A DNA stretch of 34,706 nucleotides from Terriglobia bacterium (GCA_020073645.1 JAIQET010000048.1:1-34706), one strand, 5' to 3'; counted from the first letter of the stretch, positions 24,618 to 33,374 are shown. Notes: generated from the letters alone by a model not told the origin. A program made the numbers and translations.

Positions 24618-25768
24618 GCTTGCGCCCGCGCCATTTCTCGTACCTGGTAGATCTGTTCCGGCAGCGTGTCACCGCAGCCGCGAATTTCGCTGCCCCGCGC
24701 CCGTCCCAGCACTTCGAAACGAGTGCCGTAGCGGCCGCCGTGCTCGCGGTCGCGCGACACGATTCGCCCCATGTCATCGAGCAACAGGGCGATGCCGGGG
24801 TAGCTGTGTGGCAGCGGGGTAATGAACTCCAGCAGCCCAGGCGCTCCATCCGGCAGCGGCTCCAGGGTTACCGGATCACGGACAATCACCTCCGAGTAGA
24901 CCGGCGCCAGCCGCACGCCGTGCCCGTCGTCCGGATAGATAATTCCCAATTGCTCGGTAAAACCGTAGACGTCGCGGACGCAAGTCTCGTCCATGGCGAA
25001 TACCTTCTCGATTTCCGCGTTCAAACGCGCCCGGTCGACCGCCTGGCGCTCCAGGCGTTTCCAACCACCGAAGTGCAACACCATGCTGCCCGCGGGCAGC
25101 TGCAGGCGCCGGCCGGCACGAGCCAGCGGCACCACCACGTACTGATACAGCATGTAGGTGTAGCCGATCAGGCAGACCGGAAGTTGGCGAGCCTGCAATC
25201 CGCTAAGCAGATCTTCGAGCTTGTCCGCATTCAGCTCCAATTCCCCGTTGTGCGCATCCAGGGCATAATGGGTTTCGCTGGCCATCATCAGATATCCGCG
25301 TAGCCCCGCTACCCGCGCCGACAACTCCACGTCGGCTCCCTGAGCAGCCGCCGCATCGAGTACCACGAACGGCCTCCGCGTCGAACCCATCAATGCGCTC
25401 ATCAACACTGCCAAGGTACGCATCTGCCGGTCGCGCGTAATTCGGTCCAATACTACCCGGCTTGGAGTCTGCGACGATGTCGCGCTCGACTTCAGCACTC
25501 GGACTACGTCCCGCTCGCTGACCGACTCCAGTGCAACCCGCTTGAAGATCGAAACCGGCAGGAACGGCACCCGCGCCAGATCCTCGATTTCCGCATGTGG
25601 ATCGGCTCCCTGTTTTTGATACCAGCGAGCGAACGGTGGACAGTTGGCGCAGTGATGCTGCATCGCCTCGCGCACCGCAGCCCGTAGGAGAGGACGGTGC
25701 TCGCCGGGTTGGGTTGCGTACGGCGGGTGTCGTAAGAGTTCGTCGATGGCGCCCATTTGCGCTGTCAC
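24614..25768 (-). CDS. LuxE-like acyl-protein synthetase (PaaK/LuxE family)
   Basis: A 384-residue adenylate-forming enzyme. LuxE activates a carboxylic acid as acyl-AMP, loads it on its own C-terminal Cys, and passes it to LuxC. The ATP-binding loop is SSATSSQTPSRV, followed by VYGFTEQLGIIYP, which matches the YGxTE region. Near the C-terminus, SEIRGCGDTLPE carries Cys365, almost the same position as the acyl-accepting Cys364 of V. harveyi LuxE. I chose GTG 25768: it overlaps the ADH stop as GTGA and has GGAG upstream; ATG 25756 is an alternative. Its stop overlaps the LuxC start. The partner Cys residues in both proteins suggest an intact relay. Confidence 0.88.
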   Translation of the reverse strand: MTAQMGAIDELLRHPPYATQPGEHRPLLRAAVREAMQHHCANCPPFARWYQKQGADPHAEIEDLARVPFLPVSIFKRVALESVSERDVVRVLKSSATSSQTPSRVVLDRITRDRQMRTLAVLMSALMGSTRRPFVVLDAAAAQGADVELSARVAGLRGYLMMASETHYALDAHNGELELNADKLEDLLSGLQARQLPVCLIGYTYMLYQYVVVPLARAGRRLQLPAGSMVLHFGGWKRLERQAVDRARLNAEIEKVFAMDETCVRDVYGFTEQLGIIYPDDGHGVRLAPVYSEVIVRDPVTLEPLPDGAPGLLEFITPLPHSYPGIALLLDDMGRIVSRDREHGGRYGTRFEVLGRARGSEIRGCGDTLPEQIYQVREMARAQA

Positions 25769-26895
25769 CCGATCTCCGCCAGCAACTGCGCCAGCTCGGG
25801 TGCGCCGAGCCGGCACGCATTGGTTCGCAGACAGATATCCTTGGCCGCAGTCTCGGCCAAGATCTGGCGCTCGGCCGTGTCAGGTACCCGGCCTACCATA
25901 TCCGCAAACTTCTGTGGCAAGCCAACCCGTACACCAAAATCCAGCAGCGCAGCTTCGAGCGCCGCTCCACTGGCCAGGCCACAGCCGGCAGCCAGTTCGT
26001 CATATACGGCCGCGTTCTTCCTCCGATTCCAGCGCATCGTCGGCAGCAGGTAGAAGCCGGTCGCCGCTCCATGCGGTGCACCGTGCAATTTGGATGTCGC
26101 ATGCGAGAGCGCGTGCGCCGCACCAGTTGAAGCCATGCTCTGACAGAGGCCTGCGAGAAATGCGGCTTCCAGCATTCCAGAGCGCGCGGTTAGATCCTGC
26201 GGATTCTCGGCCGCCACTGGCAGGTGCCGCAGTACCAGACCCACAGCGGTCGCCGCCAGCACGCGCAGAAACGGATTTCCCAGGCTCGACACCGCGGACT
26301 CCACCGCGTGCGTCAGCGCGTCGAACCCGGTCGCTACCGTTATTTCGCGTGGCAGGCTCACGGTCAACACGGGATCCAGAATCGCAATATCCGGCACCCA
26401 ATGCGGCGACACATATGGAACCTTGGTTCCATCGTCCGCTGCCAGGACCGCCGCCTGCGACGCCTCCGAGCCACTGCCCGAGGTGGTGGGCACAGCGATC
26501 AGCCGCGCCTTCCGCCGGAGCGGCCCAATCGCCGCCGCCTTACCCGACAACACCAGGTCCGGATACTCCAGCTGGGCCCACACGAATTTGGCCGCGTCCA
26601 GCACCGCACCGCCGCCGAGAGCGACGATCCACTCAGGCGCAAACGCTGCCACCGTCTCTCGTGCCGCTGCGATCGCCGTTGCCCGCGGCTCACCGCTCGG
26701 CAATTCCATCACCTCGTGCGCAGTCGCATCCTTCAATTGCGCGGTCACGCGTTCAATCGCACCATTCCGCCGCGCGCTGCCGCCAGTCACCACCAAAACC
26801 CGCGCCGGTTCAAGGCATGCCAGCCGCTCCACGCTGCCTTTGCCCACGCAGACTTCCGGCGGGCAAAGCACGCGCTTCAGCATCTGCAATCTCAT
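25765..26895 (-). CDS. iron-type (group III) alcohol dehydrogenase
   Basis: A 376-residue metal-dependent dehydrogenase. NAD-binding motifs are ALGGGAVLDAAK (92-103) and AVPTTSGSGSE (134-144). The four metal ligands of the family are all present with correct spacing: D192 and H196 in GFDALTHAVES, then H261 and H275. It should interconvert an aldehyde and an alcohol with NAD(P)H. It is coupled to the upstream ligase by an ATGA overlap and to LuxE by GTGA, so it likely acts on the aldehyde released by LuxC or on a related intermediate. I chose ATG 26895; a longer frame from 27090 would run through the ligase gene and carries no family sequence. Confidence 0.9.
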   Translation of the reverse strand: MRLQMLKRVLCPPEVCVGKGSVERLACLEPARVLVVTGGSARRNGAIERVTAQLKDATAHEVMELPSGEPRATAIAAARETVAAFAPEWIVALGGGAVLDAAKFVWAQLEYPDLVLSGKAAAIGPLRRKARLIAVPTTSGSGSEASQAAVLAADDGTKVPYVSPHWVPDIAILDPVLTVSLPREITVATGFDALTHAVESAVSSLGNPFLRVLAATAVGLVLRHLPVAAENPQDLTARSGMLEAAFLAGLCQSMASTGAAHALSHATSKLHGAPHGAATGFYLLPTMRWNRRKNAAVYDELAAGCGLASGAALEAALLDFGVRVGLPQKFADMVGRVPDTAERQILAETAAKDICLRTNACRLGAPELAQLLAEIG

Positions 26896-28367
26896 TGCCC
26901 GGAGGTCCACGCCACCTCCTTCGCACTCCGCAATATCTGCCGCTGGATCTTGCCCGAACTGGTGCGCGGGATACGCGCAATCCGCTCTACGATTTGGGGA
27001 ATCTTGCACTCTTCCACGCGGGAGCGCAGAAATGCCACGACTTCGGCACGCCGGATTTCCCGGTCGGCCACCAGGTACGCCTTCACGCATTCTCCCAGCA
27101 GTTCGTCAGGCTCGCCCACGCAGCCGGCGTCCTCCACTCCCTCTAACTGGCACAGCAACTCTTCGATCTCGTCGGGCGCTACCTTGCGTCCTCCCACATT
27201 GATGAGATCATTGCGCCGGCCGAGCAGAAACAGGTAGCCGTCCGCATCCAGGTACCCGATATCGCCGGTCTTCAGCCCTTCCCTGCACAAGGTCTGCTGA
27301 GTGAGCTCCGGCTGATTCCAGTACTCCCGCATCACCATGCCGCCTCGTACCACCACTTCCCCCGTCTCTCCTGCAGGGAGAGGCCGTCCTGCCTCGTCAC
27401 AGATGAAGATTTCGACGTTCGGGGCCGCCCGGCCAACTGTACCCGCCTTGTGGTTGTCGCTGTGGTACTCAGTAAACGCTGCCCGGGAAGCCTCGGTCAG
27501 CCCGTAATGGTGGCAGATGCGGGTATGCGGCAATAGTTCCGTGAGCCACTGTCGAGTTTCTGGCCTGATGGACGCGCTACCAATCTCGATGTAGCGCAGA
27601 TGTTCCCGCGCCTTCCCTAATGCGTCTCCAGTCATCCGCCGCAGAATGTCGAATCCGGCTGGCACGAGGGCCAGCCCGGTTGCTCGCGTGTCGAGAATGC
27701 GCTTTACGACCTGCGCCCCAGTGCCCACGCCCGGTTCGAGTACTAGCGTATTACCCGTCACGGCGAGGCACCGCAACCGTCCCAAACCAAAAGAATGGCT
27801 CAGTGGAAGAGGCACAACTTCCACGTCGTCCGGCCCGTTCCCGATGAACTCGGTGATGTTGCGCGCAGCCGCCAGGACATTGGCCTGCGTCAGCACCACG
27901 CCTTTTTTCCGGCCGGTAGTCCCGGTGGTGTAGAGCAGGTCGGCAATGGCCTCGCGGCGGCAGACGGGCTTGATCTCCTCGTCGCTTGCCGTCCGCTCAG
28001 TCATCGAGCTTGGCGAAGCAACCGCGCAGGGCATCCCTCTAACGGTTTTCTCTACCAGCGCCAGCCGCGCGGCGGAGTCTGCCGCCAGGGCCGCGAGCAC
28101 GCTCTCCGGGGTGTCAGGCGGCACGGGCGCGGCCACCGCCCCTAGCGCGTGCACCGCAAAGTAAAGCACCGGAATCGCTAGCGTGTTTCCTCCGCAGATC
28201 AGTACGCGGTCTCCTTCCTCGACGCCGAGAGCGCGCAAGCGCGCCGCAGTCGCCAAGATCCGGACCCGGAACTCCCCGTAGCGGACCGCTTCGGCTCCGC
28301 AGCGCAGGGCGATCCTGTCGGGGTGATTCCCGGCAATCGTCAGAAGATGGTCGAGCAGTGTTTCCAC
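26892..28367 (-). CDS. AMP-forming acyl-CoA/acyl-ACP synthetase
   Basis: A 491-residue class I adenylating enzyme with complete motifs: P-loop YTTGTTGRKKGV (146-157), YGLTEA (288-293), TGDIG (367-371), GRRNDLINVGGRK (383-395) and the catalytic lysine K473 in PRTSSGKIQRQ. It activates a carboxylic acid with ATP and transfers it to CoA or a phosphopantetheine arm. The acyl carrier protein gene ends one nucleotide before its GTG start, so loading of that carrier is likely. The substrate cannot be told from the sequence; medium chain, hydroxy or aryl acids are all possible. GAGGGAT before the GTG gives a good ribosome site. Confidence 0.9.
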   Translation of the reverse strand: METLLDHLLTIAGNHPDRIALRCGAEAVRYGEFRVRILATAARLRALGVEEGDRVLICGGNTLAIPVLYFAVHALGAVAAPVPPDTPESVLAALAADSAARLALVEKTVRGMPCAVASPSSMTERTASDEEIKPVCRREAIADLLYTTGTTGRKKGVVLTQANVLAAARNITEFIGNGPDDVEVVPLPLSHSFGLGRLRCLAVTGNTLVLEPGVGTGAQVVKRILDTRATGLALVPAGFDILRRMTGDALGKAREHLRYIEIGSASIRPETRQWLTELLPHTRICHHYGLTEASRAAFTEYHSDNHKAGTVGRAAPNVEIFICDEAGRPLPAGETGEVVVRGGMVMREYWNQPELTQQTLCREGLKTGDIGYLDADGYLFLLGRRNDLINVGGRKVAPDEIEELLCQLEGVEDAGCVGEPDELLGECVKAYLVADREIRRAEVVAFLRSRVEECKIPQIVERIARIPRTSSGKIQRQILRSAKEVAWTSGQ

Positions 28368-28368
28368 T

Positions 28369-28629
28369 TTATCCCTCGGCCAGGGGTTTCCCCTTGGCCG
28401 CCAGCAGTTCCCGGATGTGGCCCACGGACTCGATCGCGATGATCTCCTCCATGCTCAGCCGGTCATCCAGAACGCGCTCGATCTCGAGCACCATCCGGAC
28501 TCGAGCCATCGAATCCAGGTTTGGAATTTCTTCCAGACGCATCGCGTCGCTGGGAGCGAAGTCCCCGTCCACTTGTAGCGCGTTGCGCAGGATCTCTATT
28601 ACCGTGTCCTCGGCCATGTCTGTGTTCAA
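28369..28629 (-). CDS. acyl carrier protein
   Basis: An 86-residue protein with the four-helix acyl carrier pattern and the phosphopantetheine site LDSM at Ser40, flanked by an acidic helix (MVLEIERVLDDRLSMEEI). It is not the primary fatty-acid ACP by context: it sits at the head of the ligase-ADH-LuxE-LuxC cassette. The start is TTG 28629, with AGGAGG four nucleotides upstream, the same spacing as the flippase fusion. ATG 28617 would shorten it by four residues. Confidence 0.88.
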   Translation of the reverse strand: MNTDMAEDTVIEILRNALQVDGDFAPSDAMRLEEIPNLDSMARVRMVLEIERVLDDRLSMEEIIAIESVGHIRELLAAKGKPLAEG

Positions 28630-28633
28630 CCCG

Positions 28634-28639
28634 CCTCCT
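28634..28639 (-). promoter_or_regulatory. strong Shine-Dalgarno before ACP
   Basis: AGGAGG on the minus strand, four nucleotides before the TTG at 28629. It supports a TTG start for the acyl carrier protein and high translation of this cassette. Confidence 0.55.
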
Positions 28640-28679
28640 TTGGGTTTCTGTGGAACGACCGTCTGCGGTTGCGTGGCTC

Positions 28680-29153
28680 CTAGCCTCTGGCAACCGGACG
28701 GGGTTCAATCAATTCGGTCAAAAGGTTCGGCTGCAAGTTCGGAAACAGGAAGGCCACCCGTCTTCCCTCAAATCCGACTACCGGACGGCAGACCACCACG
28801 GCGCGCGCTGCCTCGAACTCGCGCACTGCCGTCTCGATGTCCCCCACCTCGAATGCCACATGATGGTAGCCACCGCGGGTCTTGGCCAGGAATTGGGTAA
28901 CCGGAGTGTCCGCGCCTGCCGGCTCGATGAACTCCAGCCAGGTGTCGTCCGCCACGCGTACAAACGCCACCCGCACTCTCTGAGCTTTGTCGTCGAACGG
29001 CAGGGTAGTTTCCTGGAACTCGAACGCGCCTGCGTACTGAGCCACCACCGGTTCCAGTTTAGGCACTACGATGCCGACATGATGCAGCCGATACCGGCCA
29101 AGCCTGGGTCCAAGGTTGGAGATTAAGTGCTGTGCTGTGAGCGCTTCGTTCAA
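28680..29153 (-). CDS. VOC-family (glyoxalase/methylmalonyl-CoA-epimerase-like) protein
   Basis: A 157-residue two-repeat VOC fold. Likely metal ligands are in HHVGIVV (His24 or His25), TWLEFIEP (E74), GYHHVAFEV (His97 or His98) and LLTELIEP (E147), the same pattern as methylmalonyl-CoA epimerase. It may epimerise or isomerise an acyl thioester, which would fit the carrier and ligase genes that follow 50 nt later. The only plausible start is TTG 29153, overlapping the toroid gene stop as TTGA with AGGGGAAAT upstream. Other VOC members are dioxygenases or resistance proteins, so the function stays open. Confidence 0.8.
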   Translation of the reverse strand: MNEALTAQHLISNLGPRLGRYRLHHVGIVVPKLEPVVAQYAGAFEFQETTLPFDDKAQRVRVAFVRVADDTWLEFIEPAGADTPVTQFLAKTRGGYHHVAFEVGDIETAVREFEAARAVVVCRPVVGFEGRRVAFLFPNLQPNLLTELIEPRPVARG

Positions 29154-30445
29154 TTCGCCATTTCCCCTGCCGGCTCCGTCGCCAGCAGCAAGTTCGTCAA
29201 AGCAAGAAACAACTGGGACTGCGGCCAGCGTAGAAATGGCACGGAATGCCTGATTCCACCGCGATAGACTCTGGTCACCCAGTAGCCGTCCGGCAGCTGA
29301 TAGTCCCGGATCAATCGCGACGCCAGTTTGCCCGCAAACGTGAACGCTCCAGGAACATCATGTCTGAGCAGCGTGCCGAGTGTGATCGCCTCGGCAAAGT
29401 TGTACATCTCCAGGCGCACAATCTCGGTACGCGGGGCCACCGCGTAAGACCGTGGATTGTCCTCACCGTCAAACAGATTCTTCCGATAGAACTCATAGCC
29501 GTACTGCACCGCTCGCGCCACCTCGGGATTGTGCAGGTAGCGATTGATCTTATGGAGATTCTTCAGCACAAAACAGGAGTGAAAATGGTCAATGAAGGCT
29601 TCGGGTGGGTTGTCAATCGCGTAAAGCCAGGAACCATCGGAGCGCTGATTCTGCAGGATGAATTGGAGATTCCGTTGCGCTTTGGTGAAGTAAGCTTCGC
29701 TGTCAAAGCGGCGGGCAGCATCAAAGAGCACGAACGCACGGTAGGCGCTGGCGTTCACGACCTTGCCGTGGTCGTGTGGAGTATAGCTGGAAGCGGCGGC
29801 GCCGTCGCCGGTTGGCGTATCGTGCAGGTCATCGCAGACAAAAGTGGTGATGGAACGCGCCACTTGCAGATAGTGCTCTTCGCCGGTCAGATCGAATAAG
29901 CGAGTGAAGACCTCGTAACAATAGGGCGTCGCCGTGATGTGGGGGGTTCCCTTTGGCATCAGTCCATTCACATTCTGCCAATCGAAGGGATATCCCCAGC
30001 AATACCCGCTGTAGCCGGAAACACTCTGCCCCAGCAGTTCGTCCGCCAGCTTCCTGGCCTTATCCAGCCATTGAACCGGCGACCGATCGCACTGGGACAC
30101 GCCGTCCGCGGATTGCTCCTGACACGCCTCATACAAATTCAAGAATGCCAAAGCAAGCTGTGCATCCGCTGTCGGGTAGCGCTGTTTTCTGACAAAAAGG
30201 GCGCGTACCTGCGGGCAGAGCACTTCCATGCCGATCAGTGGCGCCGTCAGGGCAGTTCCCAGCGGATTCTTCCGGTAGTAAAGACGCCGCGCCCAGCGCC
30301 CATAGCGTGTCCCCAAAACATCGTAGGGATCGTAACTCACGCCCCCGGACTGCTGGAGCCAACCACAGAATCTATCGATGGCCGTCCACAGTTCCCGCGC
30401 GGTACGGCAGTCGGCAACGCTCAGGGCATGCTGCGGGGCGCTCAT
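29150..30445 (-). CDS. (alpha/alpha)6-toroid-like protein of exopolysaccharide locus
   Basis: A 431-residue protein made of repeated helix pairs with turns such as NQRSDGSWLYAID (266-278) and YQLPDGYWVTRVY (382-394), the pattern of six-hairpin toroids found in glycosidases, lyases, C5-epimerases and prenyltransferase-like proteins. Conserved-looking acidic and aromatic residues in GYCWGYPFDWQ (147-157) and ATPYCYEVF could line a cavity. It has no signal peptide. I do not recognise a proven function; sugar-chain binding or epimerisation is a guess. It is coupled on both sides: ATGA with the GT4 gene upstream and TTGA with the VOC gene. Confidence 0.7.
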   Translation of the reverse strand: MSAPQHALSVADCRTARELWTAIDRFCGWLQQSGGVSYDPYDVLGTRYGRWARRLYYRKNPLGTALTAPLIGMEVLCPQVRALFVRKQRYPTADAQLALAFLNLYEACQEQSADGVSQCDRSPVQWLDKARKLADELLGQSVSGYSGYCWGYPFDWQNVNGLMPKGTPHITATPYCYEVFTRLFDLTGEEHYLQVARSITTFVCDDLHDTPTGDGAAASSYTPHDHGKVVNASAYRAFVLFDAARRFDSEAYFTKAQRNLQFILQNQRSDGSWLYAIDNPPEAFIDHFHSCFVLKNLHKINRYLHNPEVARAVQYGYEFYRKNLFDGEDNPRSYAVAPRTEIVRLEMYNFAEAITLGTLLRHDVPGAFTFAGKLASRLIRDYQLPDGYWVTRVYRGGIRHSVPFLRWPQSQLFLALTNLLLATEPAGEMAN

Positions 30446-31671
30446 CTTACCTCAACTCCAGGCGCCGATGCGCGGGAGTGCTTGCCCGGCGCGACTCTTA
30501 CTTCCTGGAGCCCGCCGACTAATGACAGATACCGCTGTTTCATGATCTCCCAGCGGATCGGTTCATATTCTTCTCTCGCCTTGGCCACCAGCTGTGCTCG
30601 CAATGAACGATCTCGGTAGAGGCGCACCATTTGCTCTGCCAGATCGGCGGGATCATTGGGCCGAAAATAAGCCAGCGCAACATCACTGAAGTAGTGGCGG
30701 ATCGCCTTCAGACGCGAGATGAGCACGGCCTTGCCCATGATGATGAATTCGGGAAGTTTGTTCGGAAAAGCAAAGTCCAGAAACACATCGCGCCGGATTG
30801 GCAGAATGCCGACGGTGCACTGGCTCAACCACCTCGGAATGTCACTCGCTGGCACCTGTCCAACCAGTCTGACCTTTGCCGCCAACTCGCGCTCTTGTGC
30901 CAGCTTGGCTAACCTGTCCTTTTCCGGCCCCGAACCCAGGATCCATAACTCCGCTCCCGGCATCTGCTGGTGCGCCAGGGCAAATGCTTCAACGGCGATG
31001 TCGAGCCCATAGATCGGGGTGAGAGTTCCGTGGTACACCATCACAAATCTTCCCGGGTCGGCCACGGCGGCTGAAGTTGTCCCATTGCCGCTAAAACGAG
31101 CTTCGTCCACCGCGTTCATGATCACTGTCGATTTTGAGCGGGGCAGGCCACGGCCCACCAGAAGCTCATTGATCGGCTCATTGATGGTGATCACGCGATC
31201 CGCGAGGTCGAAACTGGCCTTCTCGATGGCTTGCAGGCCCCGAACCCAGCATGAATTCTCCCTTGCGCCGTACTTCGACATGTAGAACTCGGGCGTGATC
31301 TCATGCATGTCCAGGACCAGCTTGGCGCCCATGCATCGGGCGAAAACCGCGGCGAAGATCAGGAAATCCGGCAGCGTGTTTACGTCGATGACGGCATACC
31401 GTTTGCGGAACGTGTCGACCGTCAGGCGAATGCAAGCCCACAGGAAAAATGCGAAGTACTCAAAGGCGTAACGCGGAAGAGAGCCCCGTTCCTTGCCCAG
31501 CGAAACCGTTCGGACATTCACTCCGTTTACTGAGTACGTCTTTTGGCCCTGAGGTGGACGCAATGCAAGGACATCGACCGAGTATCCGGCAGAGACCAGA
31601 GCTTCGGCTTTACGCCGCACTCGCGGGTCGATGTCGTAAACGCCTTGAACGACTAAGCAAATAGAGGTCAT
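30442..31671 (-). CDS. GT4-family glycosyltransferase
   Basis: A 409-residue GT-B protein. It has the N-terminal donor/acceptor fold (VVQGVYDIDPRVRRKAEAL, VLDMHEITPEFY) and the C-terminal nucleotide-sugar fold with VYHGTLTPIYGLDIAVEAF (212-230), LWILGSGPEKDRL and PNKLPEFIIMGKAVLIS (303-319), whose Glu308 sits in the place of the E-x7-E motif. Retaining transfer of a sugar to the lipid-linked unit in the cytoplasm is expected. Its ATG overlaps the deacetylase stop and its stop overlaps the toroid start, both as ATGA. Confidence 0.9.
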   Translation of the reverse strand: MTSICLVVQGVYDIDPRVRRKAEALVSAGYSVDVLALRPPQGQKTYSVNGVNVRTVSLGKERGSLPRYAFEYFAFFLWACIRLTVDTFRKRYAVIDVNTLPDFLIFAAVFARCMGAKLVLDMHEITPEFYMSKYGARENSCWVRGLQAIEKASFDLADRVITINEPINELLVGRGLPRSKSTVIMNAVDEARFSGNGTTSAAVADPGRFVMVYHGTLTPIYGLDIAVEAFALAHQQMPGAELWILGSGPEKDRLAKLAQERELAAKVRLVGQVPASDIPRWLSQCTVGILPIRRDVFLDFAFPNKLPEFIIMGKAVLISRLKAIRHYFSDVALAYFRPNDPADLAEQMVRLYRDRSLRAQLVAKAREEYEPIRWEIMKQRYLSLVGGLQEVRVAPGKHSRASAPGVEVR

Positions 31672-33374
31672 GAAAGGGATGAGACGGCGAGATCAGAAAG
31701 CGTCGGTGAAAAGCGGGAGGCAATTTGGACTTCCAGTTCGTCCGCGGACTCGCCGTTCCAGGAGATATCGCTGAAATCGGTACCCGTAACCTCGAGTTCC
31801 CGATTTTCCTTTCGCCGCGGCGGGTAAACTCGTACTCTCAGCGGCGGGTGAATCTTCTCGCCTTCGTAGCGAAGATGCAGGTGCGCAGTGCCTTGGCCTT
31901 CAACGCGCTCGAATCGCACCTCACGCCGTTTCCGAAACCAGGCGACGGTCTGGCCAGCGGTGCCGAACCAGACATCACGAGATTTCAGTGCTTGAACCAG
32001 TCTGACGTAGAAGTCTCCCCAAAACCGCTCCGGGCCATGGCTCCGATCGTGCCAGAGAACCGTGAGCACGCCGCCGAACTTGCCGGCATTGTCAACCAGC
32101 GTCTGGCAGCGCTGTTCGGCTTCGGTCTCCGGCAGGTCGAGCCTCTCCGGAAAGAACAGGGCGCCATCCTGGATGTGCAGAGGCAGCTCGAGGAGTGTCT
32201 GCGCACTCAACGGACGGAACACCTGCCCGGTTCCAGCGCGATATCCAACGGTTTCGTTGTAACCGCAGGTGGAGTCGTAAGCGTATCCTGCTCGCTCCAG
32301 GGTTGAAGGCGTGTTCGCATCGCGCAGCAGCCAATGGATCCGCGTGCCGATGTCGGGTCTGCCGGTCGCGGCTACGACTCTCGCCAACTCCTCCCGCCCT
32401 CTGTCCGCATCGTGCCAGGAATCGATCCCATGGACACCGAGCTCACAACCGTGCTTCATCAAAACTGTTGTCCAGTGCGGAAGGTCGCTGACATCGTAGG
32501 CAGTGGCGCGCCGTGCGGCGTCCGGCCTAGCCACGCTCTCACCGGCACGCCGTTTGAAGGGGATCAGAAAGTAAGTGGCGGGAAGACCCTTTTCGACATC
32601 CAGGTACCACTCAAATGGCTCCCAAAAGTCTTTCGCCCAGCCTGCATATACGAACGGGAGGGATGCTACCGCGCGCCAGCTCTTGAAAAGATGCGAAGCC
32701 GAAATCCTGCCCCGAAACAGGTTTCGCACTGCGCCCACAGTGCCCCGGTAAGCGAAACCCCACATGGAGTGGTCGAACTTGTGGTTTCTTATCCCGATGA
32801 AATCAATGTCGTGGGTCAGGCAAACGGTAAAGCTGTGTCCGACGGGAGCCGGCGGGATCTCCACAAGCGGGATCCCTTCGTTCAGTATCCAGTTCCTCAG
32901 CATCCCGATGTGAAGGTCAAGGGTGGGAATGTGTGCGTGCTCGACGGGCTGGCCGTCCGAAAGGAGAAAACCAACTTCATCGAACAAGTCATACCCGAGC
33001 CGAATCACCGTAGAACCGGACAAGTCGAACCTGAGACCCGCGGTTCCACAATCTGCGGTTACACAGGGGACGCCATTGCTGCCATCCGCGAATGTGGTCA
33101 GCTGTCCGTAGATCGGAAGCCGGGTGTCTCGATCGCTCAGGATTGCACATTCATGTTTCCCCAGCGTGCTAGCGCCAAGCCGTGCATCCATAACTTTCGC
33201 AGATGGGCTGTAAACCAGAAACAGTTTGGCATTGACTTCGGGTATCTCGTCCCCGGCGGCGATGACGACATCGTACATCTGTCCAGGACGGTAGAACTCC
33301 CACGGCGTCTTGAAGAGTTCGAAAAACTCTTCAACCGTGCCCAACTGCTCAGGTTTGGCAATGACTCCGATCAA
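31668..33374 (-). CDS. multidomain polysaccharide deacetylase-like protein
   Basis: A 568-residue protein. A novel-looking N-terminal part of about 180 residues precedes a NodB-fold catalytic region: CLTHDIDFIG with D189 and D191, ELGVHGIDSWHD with H315 and H321, AYDSTCGYNE and VLWHDRSHGP with H442. The C-terminal 90 residues look like a small beta domain (HLHLRYEGEKI, VRVYPPRRKE). The motif set suits a metal-dependent deacetylase for N-acetylated or O-acetylated sugars. No signal peptide is seen. The start is TTG 33374, with GGAG upstream, 6 nt after the aminotransferase stop. Confidence 0.8.
   Translation of the reverse strand: MIGVIAKPEQLGTVEEFFELFKTPWEFYRPGQMYDVVIAAGDEIPEVNAKLFLVYSPSAKVMDARLGASTLGKHECAILSDRDTRLPIYGQLTTFADGSNGVPCVTADCGTAGLRFDLSGSTVIRLGYDLFDEVGFLLSDGQPVEHAHIPTLDLHIGMLRNWILNEGIPLVEIPPAPVGHSFTVCLTHDIDFIGIRNHKFDHSMWGFAYRGTVGAVRNLFRGRISASHLFKSWRAVASLPFVYAGWAKDFWEPFEWYLDVEKGLPATYFLIPFKRRAGESVARPDAARRATAYDVSDLPHWTTVLMKHGCELGVHGIDSWHDADRGREELARVVAATGRPDIGTRIHWLLRDANTPSTLERAGYAYDSTCGYNETVGYRAGTGQVFRPLSAQTLLELPLHIQDGALFFPERLDLPETEAEQRCQTLVDNAGKFGGVLTVLWHDRSHGPERFWGDFYVRLVQALKSRDVWFGTAGQTVAWFRKRREVRFERVEGQGTAHLHLRYEGEKIHPPLRVRVYPPRRKENRELEVTGTDFSDISWNGESADELEVQIASRFSPTLSDLAVSSLS

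Noticed and set aside
23292..25768. Bioluminescence operon
   Set aside because: LuxC and LuxE homologues are present, but luxA, luxB and luxD are absent and the surroundings are glycan genes.
26896..27090. N-terminal extension of the alcohol dehydrogenase
   Set aside because: The extra residues are the ligase gene read in another frame; the ATGA overlap at 26895 gives the normal start.
25746..27146. Long plus-strand open frame of 466 codons
   Set aside because: It lies opposite the alcohol dehydrogenase and ligase genes, which have complete motif sets. Its product is Pro/Arg/Ser rich without any family motif, typical of an antisense shadow in GC-rich DNA.
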